A stretch of 64,000 bases of DNA from NCBI RefSeq assembly GCF_009728735.1, contig NZ_CP024636.1:2791670-2855669 (forward strand), written 5' to 3'. The stretch is from Pantoea phytobeneficialis (GTDB taxonomy: Bacteria > Pseudomonadota > Gammaproteobacteria > Enterobacterales > Enterobacteriaceae). Positions 1 through 12,620 of this stretch are shown here, in pieces. Both the position numbers and the translations under genes were made by a program. The notes below the pieces were generated by a model, which saw nothing but the letters and a program-made list of their open reading frames with translations, was not told the origin of the DNA and made no database searches. Positions within the stretch are counted from its first letter, which is position 1. Every line of letters starts with the position of its first letter.

Positions 1-1
1 A

Positions 2-508
2 GCAATTGAAGGCACGCTGTCGGTGATGGTTGGCGGCGATAAAGCGGTGTTTGATCAGTGCTACGACATCATGAAAGCGATGGCGGGTTCGGTGGTCCAC
101 ACCGGTGATATCGGTGCGGGCAACGTTACCAAGCTGGCAAACCAGGTGATTGTGGCGCTGAATATTGCCGCAATGTCTGAAGCGCTGTCGCTGGCGACCA
201 AAGCGGGTGTAAACCCGGAACTGGTCTATCAGGCGATTCGTGGTGGTCTGGCAGGCAGCACGGTGCTGGATGCCAAAGCGCCGATGGTGCTGGACCGCAA
301 CTTCAAGCCGGGCTTCCGCATCGATCTGCACATCAAGGATCTGGCTAATGCGCTGGACACCTCGCATGGCGTGGGTGCGCAATTGCCGCTGACCGCTGCG
401 GTGATGGAGATGATGCAGGCGCTGAAGGCCGACGGTCTGGGTACCGCCGACCACAGTGCGCTGGCCTGCTATTATGAAAAATTAGCGAAAGTTGAGATTA
501 CCCGGTAG
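2..508 (+). CDS. garR: 2-hydroxy-3-oxopropionate (tartronate semialdehyde) reductase, C-terminal part
   Basis: The reading frame enters from the left edge, so only the last 168 residues are present; the family is usually about 295 residues, so the N-terminal Rossmann domain is mostly missing. The visible part holds GAGNVTKLANQ, the helix with the catalytic lysine of the beta-hydroxyacid dehydrogenases, followed by the all-helical C-terminal domain. By family knowledge the enzyme reduces tartronate semialdehyde to D-glycerate with NAD(P)H in the cytoplasm. Glycerate kinase follows 85 bases downstream on the same strand, which supports a garR-garK pair rather than another paralogue (GlxR is the main alternative). 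Confidence 0.85.
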   Translation, partial: AIEGTLSVMVGGDKAVFDQCYDIMKAMAGSVVHTGDIGAGNVTKLANQVIVALNIAAMSEALSLATKAGVNPELVYQAIRGGLAGSTVLDAKAPMVLDRNFKPGFRIDLHIKDLANALDTSHGVGAQLPLTAAVMEMMQALKADGLGTADHSALACYYEKLAKVEITR

Positions 509-593
509 CTCGCGCGTCCGGTATCGCTGATACCGGACAGCCAGGTTGCCTTAGCAGGACGGATTTCCGTCATCAACCGCGCTCGGATTGCCT

Positions 594-1733
594 ATGAAAA
601 TCGTTATCGCACCGGATTCGTATAAAGAGAGTTTATCCGCCCTGGAAGTGGCTTCAGCGATAGAAGCGGGATTCCGCGACATCTTCCCTGAAGCTGACTA
701 CGTAAAAATACCGGTCGCCGACGGTGGTGAAGGCACGGTAGAAGCGATGGTGGCGGCAACGCAGGGAAGCATTGTCAGGCTGACGGTCACCGGACCGCTG
801 GGTGAGCCTGTTGATGCGTTTTACGGTTTGTCGGGTGATGCCCGCACCGCGTTTATCGAAATGGCGGCGGCCAGCGGCCTGGAACTGGTGCCAACCTCAC
901 ATCGTGACCCACTGATTACCACCTCCTTTGGTACTGGCGAACTGATCAAGAACGCGCTGGATCGTGGGGTGGGACATATCATCATTGGTATTGGCGGTAG
1001 CGCCACCAACGATGGCGGCTCGGGCATGATGCAGGCGCTTGGCGCGCGTTTGCTGGATCAGCAGGGCAACGAGATTGCCTACGGCGGCGGGGCCTTGCCA
1101 CAGTTAGCCCGCATTGAAATCGCTGGCCTCGATGCGCGCATTCGGCAGTGTCGTTTCGAAGTCGCATGTGATGTGACCAATCCGCTCACCGGAGAACAAG
1201 GGGCTTCGGCGGTGTTTGGCCCGCAGAAGGGGGCGACACCTGAGCTGGTACAGCAATTGGATCGGGCGTTGGCGCATTACGCCGATATTATTCATCGCGA
1301 CCTGGATATTGATGTACTGCATATTGCGGGGGGCGGTGCGGCAGGCGGCATGGGTGCGGCGCTGCATGCGTTTTGCCAGGCTGACCTGCGTCGCGGTATC
1401 GAGATTGTTACCGAAGCGCTGGGCCTTGCCGAGCAGGTGCATGATGCCGATCTGGTGATTACCGGTGAAGGTCGCATCGACAGCCAGACCATCAACGGCA
1501 AAGTGCCGATTGGTGTGGCGCAGGTGGCAAAACGATTTAATAAGCCGGTCATCGGCATTGCGGGCAGTTTGACGGCCGATGTGGGCGTAGTACATGAACA
1601 TGGGCTGGATGCCGTGTTCAGCGTGTTGTTTGGTATCTGCTCGCTGGAAGAAGCGCTGACGAATGCCGCGCAGAATGTGCGTCTGACGGCTCGTAACGTG
1701 GCGGCAACGATTAAGGTTGGCAACAGCCTGTAG
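594..1733 (+). CDS. garK: Glycerate 2-kinase
   Basis: A 379-residue protein starting MKIVIAPDSYKESLSA, the usual start of the GarK/GlxK family (about 380 residues). An in-frame TTG lies two codons upstream, but the ATG at 594 matches the family N-terminus. Conserved stretches include GGEGTVEA, GIGGSATNDGGSGM and VITGEGRID. It phosphorylates D-glycerate to 2-phosphoglycerate, the last step of galactarate/glucarate breakdown, and so takes over the product of the garR gene just upstream. The stop codon TAG is part of a REP-like palindrome (see 1730-1752). GlxK is a close paralogue, and sequence alone separates the two poorly. Confidence 0.9.
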   Translation: MKIVIAPDSYKESLSALEVASAIEAGFRDIFPEADYVKIPVADGGEGTVEAMVAATQGSIVRLTVTGPLGEPVDAFYGLSGDARTAFIEMAAASGLELVPTSHRDPLITTSFGTGELIKNALDRGVGHIIIGIGGSATNDGGSGMMQALGARLLDQQGNEIAYGGGALPQLARIEIAGLDARIRQCRFEVACDVTNPLTGEQGASAVFGPQKGATPELVQQLDRALAHYADIIHRDLDIDVLHIAGGGAAGGMGAALHAFCQADLRRGIEIVTEALGLAEQVHDADLVITGEGRIDSQTINGKVPIGVAQVAKRFNKPVIGIAGSLTADVGVVHEHGLDAVFSVLFGICSLEEALTNAAQNVRLTARNVAATIKVGNSL

Positions 1734-1752
1734 CGGCGCGATTTATCGCGCC
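1730..1752. repeat. REP-like palindrome, copy A (single arm)
   Basis: Contains TAGCGGCGCGATTTATCGCG, which folds into a GGCGCGAT/ATCGCGCC hairpin followed by GGTTTTT. The same core occurs near 13301, 18304 and 31194. Here it starts inside the last codons of garK and supplies its stop codon. The hairpin plus T-run could also act as the garK terminator. It lies in the convergent garK/barA junction. Confidence 0.8.
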
Positions 1753-1759
1753 GGTTTTT

Positions 1760-1791
1760 CCCGTATCGCGCATGAAATTGCGTGATACGGG
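1760..1791. terminator. Hairpin between convergent garK and barA
   Basis: CCCGTATCGCGCA (1760-1772) pairs with TGCGTGATACGGG (1779-1791) over 13 pairs with one G-T wobble and a 6-base loop. It sits 4 bases beyond the barA stop codon. There is no clear T-run on either side, so a role as a bidirectional transcription barrier is an inference. Confidence 0.5.
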
Positions 1792-1795
1792 GGAA

Positions 1796-4522
1796 TTATA
1801 CCTGCAACAACGTGCGCGCTTCGCGTGCCACGTTTTCCATCTCGTCGCTCAACTCCAGCAATTCCGGCTCCAGCGCAGCAATATCACTTTCCTGATGCAG
1901 ACTCTTTTCCAGTTGCCGACACAGTTCCTTCAAACGCGGTACGCCACTGTAGCTGGCGCTGCCATGTAGCTTGTGAATGATTTCGCGCAGCCCGGTCACA
2001 TCGTTATTTTCCATACACTCTTCCACGCGCTGCGCCACTTCTGGCAGGAAATCCAGCAGCATCTGCAACAGATCGCGTGCGAGATCCTCTTTATGTGCTG
2101 CCTGGCGTAATGCCAACGCCCAATCCAGTGAAGGGGCCACCGCCGGGGCGGGTGAGCTGAGAGCGACGTTACGCGGCGCATAACGTTGCAGCAGTTGGCT
2201 GAGTTTATCCTCATCAATCGGCTTCGCCAGATAATCGTTCATCCCGGCATTGATCAACTGCTCGCGTTCGCCATCCAGCGCATGGGCAGTGACCGCCACA
2301 ATCGGCGTTGCTGCATGCAACGGCAGGCTGCGGATAATCTCACTGGCGCGGATACCGTCAATCTCCGGCATTTGAATGTCCATGAGAATCACATCCAGCG
2401 GGCGCAGACGTGCCTGGCGAATCGCCTGTTCGGCGTTGTCGCACAGAATGATGTGTTCGACCTGTTCCTCCAGCAGGGCACCGATCAACTTCAGGTTGGC
2501 CGGATTGTCATCTACCGCCATCACCGTCAACGGTTGGCGTGCCCCACGCGGCAGGGCTTCGCGTTGTCGGCTGTGGAAGTCGAGCAGCATCGGTAACAGG
2601 CGTGTCAGCGATACCGGTTTGGTCAGGCAACCGGCAATGCCGCGGGCACGCAGTTCATCGGCATGCAACATCATTTCACTGGGGAGCGCCAGCAACACCG
2701 AATCGGCGCGGCTTAACAGGTGCGTGATCAGGTCATCCGGTAAGGCCGATGTGGTTTTGCCGTCAACCGGAAGCCCCATCAACAAGAGCGGGAAGTGGGC
2801 ATCGCCCAATTCTTCCAGCGTGGCGGCATGATGTACCTGCAACGGGGTGCCGCTCAGCATCTCCAGTACCGCTTTTGCCACCGCCGGATGCGGCTCGATG
2901 TAGGCCAACAGGGAGGGACGCAAATCCTCCAGCGCTCGCGGATGCGGGGGCGCATTCGGATTGAGATCCAGTTGGATATGAACCCAAAAGGTCGACCCTT
3001 CGCCCTGGCGGCTGTGGAAAGCGATTTCGCCACCCATTTCATGTACCAACTTCTGGGTGATCACCAGACCCAGTCCGGTGCCGCCGTGACGGCGCGAGAT
3101 ACTGGCATCCGCCTGACGGAATGCCTGGAATAGCTGCGTTTGTTGTTGATCGGAAATACCAATGCCGGTGTCGTGCACCTGAATTTCCAGTGCGACACGC
3201 GTGGTGTTGGTATTGCGCAGTTCAACGCGCAGGTCGATATGCCCTTGTTCGGTAAACTTGATGGCGTTGCCGATCAGGTTAATCAGAATCTGTTGCAGGC
3301 GCAGGGGATCGCCAATGACATTGTCCGGCACCTGTTGTTCCAGGCAAACGGTGATTTCCAGCCCTTTCTCGTGAGCAGAAGGCGCCAGCAACACCAGGGT
3401 TTCATCCAGCGTGGCGCGCAGGGGGAAGGGGATCGACTCCAGCACCAGTTTGCCCGCTTCCAGCTTGGAGAAATCAAGAACGTCATTGATGATGCTCAAC
3501 AGGTTGGCGGCGGAGCGCTCAATGGTGCTCATATAATCGCGCTGGTTGGTGCTAAGGCCGGTTTTCAGCATCTGGCGGGTGAAGCCAATCACCCCGTTCA
3601 ACGGCGTGCGGAGTTCATGCGACATATTAGCCAGGAATTCGGATTTGATGCGCGCCGCTTCCTGGGCGCGTTTTTTCGCCAGATCCAGCTCGACGTTTTG
3701 GATCTCCAACTGCTCCAGCGTCTCCCGCAGGTCGTACGTTGCCTGGTCAATATTCTGCTGCATCTCTTCATGGTAGGCGGTCAGCGACATCGCCATCGCG
3801 TTGATACCGTTCTTCAGAATGCTCAGCTCGCCCAGCATGTAGCCTTCGACACGGCTGTCGAGCTGTCCCCGGCGAATGCGGTCCACGGTGGTGACCATAT
3901 TACGAATCGGACCAGTGACGTCGCGCATCAGGCGGTAGGCGAACAGCATGGCGATACACAGGCAAAACAGCAGCAGCAGGGTGGCGACAAACACCTCTTT
4001 GTATTGCTCAAGACGTACTGATTGCAGATCCAGCTCGATCGCCACATAACCCAGCGGATTGCCGGTGGGCTTTGCATCTTCGCGCGGCAGTTCATCGACG
4101 GAATAGCGCTCCGACACGATCGGCGTGCGGAGCACCATCAGGTTGCCACGACGTTCAACCGAGACGCCATCTTCCAGCGTGGAGATATCCTCTTTCTGCA
4201 CCAGACTGAGGTTCTGGTTGTTATTTGAGGTGACGTAGATGTGATTGTTGTTGTCGAAAACGGTAATCGCACGGACAATATCGGAATGTCGGCGATGCAG
4301 CAGGCTGACCAGTTCGCGTATCGCATCGCGGTTGTGCCATGTCATGCCATATTCGGCGGAAACCGCCAGCGGCTCGATAATGTTCGCACCCGCATCCTGG
4401 ACCTGATGCTGCAATTCGTTATAGCGGTGAACCACGAAAAAAGTACTGAGCAACAGGCCAATCATCAGCGTTGGCGCCAGTATCAGGATCATCATTCGCG
4501 CCCGCAGGCTGTATTTGGTCAT
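1796..4522 (-). CDS. barA: Hybrid sensor histidine kinase BarA
   Basis: A 908-residue inner-membrane tripartite sensor kinase. The chosen start gives [17 protein letters not shown], matching the family; 17 further codons upstream are open but not family-like. Order: membrane segment (about 9-31), periplasmic loop, second membrane segment (about 178-200), HAMP, dimerisation domain with [11 protein letters not shown] (H302), ATPase domain (DTGIGIS, GGTGLGL), a degenerate receiver, a true receiver with [11 protein letters not shown] (D715) and a C-terminal HPt domain with HKLHGSASY (H853). By family knowledge it phosphorylates UvrY and so drives CsrB/CsrC; csrA, the target of those RNAs, is also in this window. 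It diverges from rlmD. Confidence 0.97.
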   Translation of the reverse strand: MTKYSLRARMMILILAPTLMIGLLLSTFFVVHRYNELQHQVQDAGANIIEPLAVSAEYGMTWHNRDAIRELVSLLHRRHSDIVRAITVFDNNNHIYVTSNNNQNLSLVQKEDISTLEDGVSVERRGNLMVLRTPIVSERYSVDELPREDAKPTGNPLGYVAIELDLQSVRLEQYKEVFVATLLLLFCLCIAMLFAYRLMRDVTGPIRNMVTTVDRIRRGQLDSRVEGYMLGELSILKNGINAMAMSLTAYHEEMQQNIDQATYDLRETLEQLEIQNVELDLAKKRAQEAARIKSEFLANMSHELRTPLNGVIGFTRQMLKTGLSTNQRDYMSTIERSAANLLSIINDVLDFSKLEAGKLVLESIPFPLRATLDETLVLLAPSAHEKGLEITVCLEQQVPDNVIGDPLRLQQILINLIGNAIKFTEQGHIDLRVELRNTNTTRVALEIQVHDTGIGISDQQQTQLFQAFRQADASISRRHGGTGLGLVITQKLVHEMGGEIAFHSRQGEGSTFWVHIQLDLNPNAPPHPRALEDLRPSLLAYIEPHPAVAKAVLEMLSGTPLQVHHAATLEELGDAHFPLLLMGLPVDGKTTSALPDDLITHLLSRADSVLLALPSEMMLHADELRARGIAGCLTKPVSLTRLLPMLLDFHSRQREALPRGARQPLTVMAVDDNPANLKLIGALLEEQVEHIILCDNAEQAIRQARLRPLDVILMDIQMPEIDGIRASEIIRSLPLHAATPIVAVTAHALDGEREQLINAGMNDYLAKPIDEDKLSQLLQRYAPRNVALSSPAPAVAPSLDWALALRQAAHKEDLARDLLQMLLDFLPEVAQRVEECMENNDVTGLREIIHKLHGSASYSGVPRLKELCRQLEKSLHQESDIAALEPELLELSDEMENVAREARTLLQV

Positions 4523-4602
4523 AATTAAGGCCTGGCGACTCCTGGCAAGTTTATCCCTGTGCAAACTGCACAACCCAATCAGAATAGAGAATTTACAACA
4601 CT

Positions 4603-5919
4603 ATGGCGCAATTTTACTCCGCAAAACAGCGGGTGACGACCAGGCAACGTATTACCGTCACTATCGAAGACCTTGATCCCTTTGGACAAGGTGTTGCGCG
4701 CCATAATGGCAAAGCGATGTTTGTCAGCGGTGCGCTACCCGGCGAGCAGGCTGAAGTGACGCTGTTGGAAGATAAACGCCAGTACGCGCGCGCAAAAGCT
4801 ACGCGTATCACCAATCCCAGTGCAGAGCGAGTGGCACCGCGCTGCCCGCACTTTGGCGTGTGTGGCGGTTGCCAGCAACAGCATGTCTCGGTGGCGTTGC
4901 AGGAACAAAGCAAAGCCAAGGCGCTGGCAAGGATGCTGAGTCGTGACGCCCCTTTGCCGGTGCGCGTCGATGAAATTATCAGCGGCCACGCCTGGGGTTA
5001 TCGTCGTCGCGCGCGCTTGGGGTTGCAGTGGCACCCAAAACAGCAGCGTTTGCAGATGGGGTTTCGCCAGGCGGCCAGCAATGATTTGGTGGAGTTGACG
5101 CAATGCCCCATTCTGGCGCCCGAACTTGAAGCGTTATTGCGGCCTCTGCACCACTGCCTCAGTGGCTTAAATGCGGTGAAACGTCTGGGCCATGTTGAAC
5201 TGGTGCTGGCGGATAATGGCCCGCTGATGGTGCTGCGCCATCTTGATGCATTGTCCTCAGACGATCGTGCAAAACTGGAACGCTTTTCGCATGAACATGA
5301 TTTGATGCTGTATCTCGCTGATGGTAGCGATGATCTGACAGCCCTGAAGCCTGATACGCCGTTTTATCGCTCATTCAACCTGCAACTGACCTTCAGCCCA
5401 CAGGATTTTATTCAGGTGAATGATGGGGTGAATCAGCAAATGGTAGCGAAAGCCATCGACTGGCTCGACCTGAAGCCACAGGACCGGGTGCTGGATCTGT
5501 TTTGCGGCATGGGCAACTTCACATTGCCTATAGGAAAGTTCGTAGAAAATGCCGTTGGTGTGGAGGGCGTTGCAGCATTAGTACGGCAGGCAGCGTATAA
5601 TGCAGACCTGAATAATCTGAAAAATGTCCGTTTTTTCCAGCATAACCTGGAGGAAGACGTTGCGCGCCAGGCATGGGCTGCGCAGGGATTTAATAAGGTG
5701 TTACTGGACCCGGCGCGTGCCGGGGCGGCGGGTGTGATGTCGCACATTGTTAAACTTGCGCCGGAACGCGTGGTCTATGTTTCTTGTAACCCGACAACAC
5801 TTGCCCGCGACAGTCAGACATTACTGTCAGCGGGTTACCATTTGGAAAGGGTCGCGATGCTGGATATGTTCCCTCATACCAGCCATCTCGAATCCATGGT
5901 GCTGTTCAGCAAAACATAA
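4603..5919 (+). CDS. rlmD: 23S rRNA (uracil(1939)-C(5))-methyltransferase RlmD
   Basis: A 438-residue SAM-dependent RNA methyltransferase (formerly RumA). An N-terminal TRAM domain (about 15-75) is followed by the iron-sulfur cluster cysteines in [10 protein letters not shown] plus a later QCPI, a SAM-binding motif [13 protein letters not shown] and the catalytic cysteine in [12 protein letters not shown] (C395). It forms 5-methyluridine at position 1939 of 23S rRNA. It is divergent from barA and directly precedes relA (32-base gap), the same arrangement as in E. coli. Confidence 0.97.
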   Translation: MAQFYSAKQRVTTRQRITVTIEDLDPFGQGVARHNGKAMFVSGALPGEQAEVTLLEDKRQYARAKATRITNPSAERVAPRCPHFGVCGGCQQQHVSVALQEQSKAKALARMLSRDAPLPVRVDEIISGHAWGYRRRARLGLQWHPKQQRLQMGFRQAASNDLVELTQCPILAPELEALLRPLHHCLSGLNAVKRLGHVELVLADNGPLMVLRHLDALSSDDRAKLERFSHEHDLMLYLADGSDDLTALKPDTPFYRSFNLQLTFSPQDFIQVNDGVNQQMVAKAIDWLDLKPQDRVLDLFCGMGNFTLPIGKFVENAVGVEGVAALVRQAAYNADLNNLKNVRFFQHNLEEDVARQAWAAQGFNKVLLDPARAGAAGVMSHIVKLAPERVVYVSCNPTTLARDSQTLLSAGYHLERVAMLDMFPHTSHLESMVLFSKT

Positions 5920-5951
5920 GCGACACCTAAGTCGCTGTGGCAGGAGAGGAT

Positions 5952-8183
5952 ATGGTTGCGGTTAGAAGTGCGCATTTAAATACGGCGGGGGAGTTTGCCC
6001 TCGACCAGTGGATTGCCAGTTTGGGTATTGCTAACCCGCAATCCTGTCAGCGTCTGGCTGACACCTGGCGCTACTGTGAAGCCGAAACGCACGACCATCC
6101 TGATCAAGCTCTGCTGTTGTGGCGCGGTATCGAGATGGTGGAAATTCTCTCGATGCTGAGTATGGATATCGACAGCCTGCGTGCCGCGCTGATTTTCCCG
6201 CTGGCGAATGCCGACGTGGTCAGCGAAGAAGAGCTGGAGCAAACCGTCGGCAAAGGCATTGTTTCGCTGGTGCATGGCGTGCGCGATATGGATGCAATCC
6301 GTCAGCTGAAAGCGATCCATAACGACTCGATGGCCTCTGAACAGGTCGATAACGTGCGCCGTATGCTGCTGGCGATGGTGGAAGATTTCCGCTGCGTCGT
6401 CATCAAGCTGGCGGAACGTATCGCTCACCTGCGTGAAATGAAAGACGCGCCGGAAGATGAGCGCGTCCTCGCCGCGAAAGAAAGCACCAATATCTATGCG
6501 CCGCTGGCTAACCGCCTCGGTATCGGCCAGCTCAAATGGGAGCTGGAAGATTACTGCTTCCGCTATCTCCATCCCGATGAATACAAACGTATTGCTAAGC
6601 TGCTGCATGAGCGGCGTATCGATCGTGAACAGTACATCGAAAACTTTGTCGATAACCTGCGTAAAGAGATGCAGAAAGAGGGCGTGCGTGCTGAGGTGTA
6701 TGGCCGTCCGAAACACATCTATAGCATCTGGCGCAAGATGCAGAAAAAATCGCTGGCGTTTGATGAGTTGTTCGACGTGCGCGCGGTGCGTATCGTCGCG
6801 GAACGTTTGCAGGACTGCTACGGTGCGCTGGGTACGGTGCATACCCTGTATCGTCACCTGCCCAGCGAGTTTGACGACTACGTCGCCAACCCGAAGCCTA
6901 ATGGTTATCAGTCCATCCACACCGTGGTGCTGGGGCCGCAGGGCAAAACGGTAGAAATCCAGATTCGTACCCGTCAGATGCATGAAGATGCCGAGCTGGG
7001 TGTAGCGGCGCACTGGAAATACAAAGAAGGGCCGACCAGCAGCAATACACGCGGTGCGGCGGGCCATGAAGAACGTATCGCCTGGCTGCGTAAGTTAATC
7101 ACCTGGCAGGAAGAGATGGCGGACTCTGGCGAGATGCTGGAAGAAGTGCGCAGTCAGGTGTTTGACGATCGCGTTTATGTCTTTACCCCGAAAGGGGATG
7201 TGGTGGACTTGCCTGCCGGTTCAACCCCGCTCGATTTCGCCTACCACATCCACAGCGATATCGGCCACCGCTGCATCGGCGCGAAAATTGGTGGGCGCAT
7301 CGTGCCGTTCACCTATCAGTTGCAGATGGGCGACCAGGTTGAGGTGATCACCCAGAAGCAGCCAAACCCGAGTCGCGACTGGCTTAACCCGAACCTCGGC
7401 TATATCACGACCAGCCGTGGTCGTTCGAAGATTCACAACTGGTTCCGTAAGCAGGATCGCGACAAGAATATTATTGCTGGTCGCCAGATACTGGATACGG
7501 AGTTGACGCAGCTGGATATCAGCCTGCGTGAGGCGGAGAAACTGCTGCTGCCGCGCTATAACGTCACCTCGTTGGATGAGTTGCTGGCGGCGATTGGCGG
7601 TGGCGATATTCGCCTTAATCAGATGGTTAACTTCCTGCAAGGCAAGCTGAATAAGCCGAGCGCGGAAGAGGAAGATCGCGAAGCACTGCGCCAACTGACG
7701 CAGAAATCGTATACGCCGTCAGCGCGTAAAGAGAGCGGCCGCGTGGTGGTGGAAGGGGTCGGCAACCTGCTGCACCACATCGCTCGTTGCTGTCAGCCCA
7801 TTCCGGGCGACGATATCGTCGGCTTTATTACTCAGGGACGTGGCATCTCGATCCACCGTGCCGATTGTGACCAGTTGGCTGAGCTGATCTCCCATGCGCC
7901 GGAGCGCATTGTCGATGCGGTGTGGGGCGAAAGTTATTCCAGTGGTTATTCGCTGGTGGTGCGCGTCACAGCGAACGACCGTAGCGGTCTGCTGCGTGAT
8001 ATCACCACGATTCTGGCGAATGAGAAGGTGAACGTGCTGGGCGTCTCCAGCCGCAGCGATACCCGCAAGCAACTGGCAACCATTGATATGGATATCGAGA
8101 TCTATAACCAGCAGGTGCTGGGCCGCGTACTGGCTCGACTGAACCAGGTGCCGGATATTATCGACGCACGGCGGTTACACTAA
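5952..8183 (+). CDS. relA: GTP pyrophosphokinase RelA (ppGpp synthetase I)
   Basis: 743 residues. The ATG at 5952 (MVAVRSAHLN) matches the family start, and GAGAGGAT just before it is a good ribosome binding site; an in-frame GTG at 5937 is less likely. The N-terminal hydrolase domain lacks an HD pair (RIAHLREMKD), as expected for a synthetase-only RelA. The synthetase domain has GRPKHIYSIWRKM and NGYQSIH, followed by TGS (VYVFTPKGDVVDLP), a zinc-finger-like cysteine region (HIARCCQPIPGD) and a C-terminal ACT domain. It makes (p)ppGpp on stalled ribosomes when uncharged tRNA binds. A repeat array rather than mazEF follows it. Confidence 0.98.
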   Translation: MVAVRSAHLNTAGEFALDQWIASLGIANPQSCQRLADTWRYCEAETHDHPDQALLLWRGIEMVEILSMLSMDIDSLRAALIFPLANADVVSEEELEQTVGKGIVSLVHGVRDMDAIRQLKAIHNDSMASEQVDNVRRMLLAMVEDFRCVVIKLAERIAHLREMKDAPEDERVLAAKESTNIYAPLANRLGIGQLKWELEDYCFRYLHPDEYKRIAKLLHERRIDREQYIENFVDNLRKEMQKEGVRAEVYGRPKHIYSIWRKMQKKSLAFDELFDVRAVRIVAERLQDCYGALGTVHTLYRHLPSEFDDYVANPKPNGYQSIHTVVLGPQGKTVEIQIRTRQMHEDAELGVAAHWKYKEGPTSSNTRGAAGHEERIAWLRKLITWQEEMADSGEMLEEVRSQVFDDRVYVFTPKGDVVDLPAGSTPLDFAYHIHSDIGHRCIGAKIGGRIVPFTYQLQMGDQVEVITQKQPNPSRDWLNPNLGYITTSRGRSKIHNWFRKQDRDKNIIAGRQILDTELTQLDISLREAEKLLLPRYNVTSLDELLAAIGGGDIRLNQMVNFLQGKLNKPSAEEEDREALRQLTQKSYTPSARKESGRVVVEGVGNLLHHIARCCQPIPGDDIVGFITQGRGISIHRADCDQLAELISHAPERIVDAVWGESYSSGYSLVVRVTANDRSGLLRDITTILANEKVNVLGVSSRSDTRKQLATIDMDIEIYNQQVLGRVLARLNQVPDIIDARRLH

Positions 8184-8201
8184 TTTTTCTCCTCACCTTA
8201 A

Positions 8202-8376
8202 CCCTCACCCTAACCCTCTCCCGCAAGCGGGAGAGGGAACTGATCGAGCCGCACATCTCCCTCTCCCTTATGGGAGAGGGAACCGATCAGCCGCATATCT
8301 CCCTTTCCCTTATGGAAGAGGGAACCGATCAGCCGCATATCTCCCTCTCCCTTATGGGAGAGGGCCGGGGTGAGGG
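8202..8376. repeat. Tandem palindromic hairpin array between relA and mazG
   Basis: Four short hairpins of the form CCCTCTCCC-loop-GGGAGAGGG. The last three begin at 8259, 8301 and 8343, an exact 42-base period, with the linker GAACCGATCAGCCGCATATCT repeated between them in slightly varied form. The first hairpin (8215-8238) has a GCAA loop, the others TTAT. An outer imperfect inverted repeat, CCCTCACCCTAACCCTCTCC at the left against the reverse complement of GGGCCGGGGTGAGGG at the right, encloses the array. The middle unit has a compensated change (CCCTTTCCC with GGAAGAGGG leaves one mismatch). This looks like a mobile palindromic element expanded in tandem. Confidence 0.85.
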
Positions 8377-8415
8377 TAACCGACCGCACCCAACTTATTC
8401 TTAAAGGATCCGCCC

Positions 8416-9207
8416 ATGAATGCCCTCCAACGCCTGCTCACCATCATGCAAACCCTGCGCGATCCGCAGCAAGGCTGCCCGTGGGATCGTCAGCAAACGT
8501 TCGCCTCTATCGCGCCTTATACGCTGGAAGAAACCTACGAAGTACTCGATGCCATCCAGCGTGAAGATTTTGATGATCTGCGTGGAGAATTAGGCGACCT
8601 GCTGTTCCAGGTGGTGTTTTACGCGCAAATGGCCAACGAGCAGCAGCGCTTTGATTTTGAAGATATCTGCAACGCTATCAGCGATAAACTCGAACGCCGT
8701 CATCCGCACATCTTTGGCGATGTCAAAGCGGAGGACGCGCAGGAGGTGCTGAAAAACTGGGAAGCCATCAAACATAGCGAGCGTGCGGAAAAAGCACAGC
8801 ATTCGGCGCTGGATGATATCCCTAAAGCGCTGCCCGCGTTGATGCGTGCGCACAAAATCCAGAAACGTTGCAGCAACGTCGGTTTCGACTGGAATAGCCT
8901 GGGGCCGGTGCTGGATAAAGTGCATGAAGAGATTGACGAAGTGATGCATGAAGCGCAGCAGGCGGTGGTCGACAGTGACAAACTTGAGGAAGAAATCGGC
9001 GATTTATTATTCGCTACGGTAAATCTTTCTCGCCATCTTGGCAGCAAAGCGGAAGTGGCGCTACAGAAGGCCAACGACAAATTTGAACGCCGTTTTCGCC
9101 AGGTGGAAACGTTGATTGGCGCGCAGGGGATGGCGATGAGTGACGCCACGCTGGAGCAGATGGAAGAAGCCTGGCAACAGGTGAAACTCAGTGAGAACAA
9201 GGAGTAA
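8416..9207 (+). CDS. mazG: Nucleoside triphosphate pyrophosphohydrolase MazG
   Basis: 263 residues, the standard length. Two tandem MazG domains are visible. The first has DPQQGCPWDRQQTF, EETYEVLDAI and the metal-binding ELGDLLFQVVF. The second has EEIDEVMHEA and EEEIGDLLFATVNL. It hydrolyses NTPs and dNTPs to monophosphates and by family knowledge lowers ppGpp signalling. In E. coli it is the last gene of relA-mazEF-mazG; here no toxin-antitoxin pair lies upstream. RBS AAAGGAT is 7 bases before the ATG. Confidence 0.96.
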   Translation: MNALQRLLTIMQTLRDPQQGCPWDRQQTFASIAPYTLEETYEVLDAIQREDFDDLRGELGDLLFQVVFYAQMANEQQRFDFEDICNAISDKLERRHPHIFGDVKAEDAQEVLKNWEAIKHSERAEKAQHSALDDIPKALPALMRAHKIQKRCSNVGFDWNSLGPVLDKVHEEIDEVMHEAQQAVVDSDKLEEEIGDLLFATVNLSRHLGSKAEVALQKANDKFERRFRQVETLIGAQGMAMSDATLEQMEEAWQQVKLSENKE

Positions 9208-9378
9208 CGTGATCCGCTGCGATTTGTTGATTATTCCAGCGTTGTGCATAAAATCGCCGCTTGAGCTTACTCGATTCAGCCATGCGGTGACTTTGTGACG
9301 TGCGTCAACATTTCAACCCTGGCTATCCGCTATGTTACCCGCTGCACTGCGTAGGAGGAGAGGGTGGTGATTGATCAA

Positions 9379-9407
9379 TTGTGGCAGGTGACGACTTCAG
9401 GTATACT
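9379..9407 (+). promoter_or_regulatory. Candidate pyrG promoter
   Basis: TTGTGG (9379-9384) and TATACT (9402-9407) are separated by 17 bases in the 254-base mazG-pyrG gap, about 55 bases before the pyrG start. Assigned only by similarity to the sigma-70 consensus. Confidence 0.5.
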
Positions 9408-9446
9408 GTTTTCCCGTCCTGGTTATTCCACCGTCTTTAAACCTAA

Positions 9447-11099
<1,653 letters not shown>

Positions 11100-11150
11100 G
11101 TTTCACGAGCAGCGCGCGAAGTTTTCGCGCGTTGTTTGTCTTAGGATTGA

Positions 11151-12473
<1,323 letters not shown>

Positions 12474-12514
12474 TCGCCTGCTGATGCTGCCGTAAGGCAG
12501 TGTCGCCTGTTGCT

Positions 12515-12538
12515 AAGCCCCGCTTCGGCGGGGCTTTT
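12515..12538 (+). terminator. Intrinsic terminator of eno
   Basis: AAGCCCCGC-TTCG-GCGGGGCTT followed by TTTGC: a 9-pair GC-rich stem with a stable UUCG-type tetraloop, 41 bases beyond the eno stop codon. Confidence 0.9.
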
Positions 12539-12620
12539 GCATTTTTGACGTAAAGCCGCTGTTGTTACCGGTGACAGATCTGCCATAATCTGCGCCTTGA
12601 ATGAGTGAAGTGAGTAAAAA

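Noticed and set aside
3140..4021. A 293-codon open frame on the plus strand inside barA
   Set aside because: It is antisense to BarA across its HAMP and kinase domains, has no RBS and no family motif, and is a codon-bias shadow of the minus-strand gene.
5976..7067. A 363-codon open frame on the minus strand inside relA
   Set aside because: Antisense shadow of the RelA synthetase region; its composition is rich in His, Arg and Gln as expected from an antisense frame, with no family resemblance.
8202..8376. Possible CRISPR array
   Set aside because: The repeats are self-palindromic, the segments between them are repeats of each other rather than unique spacers, and no cas gene or leader is present.
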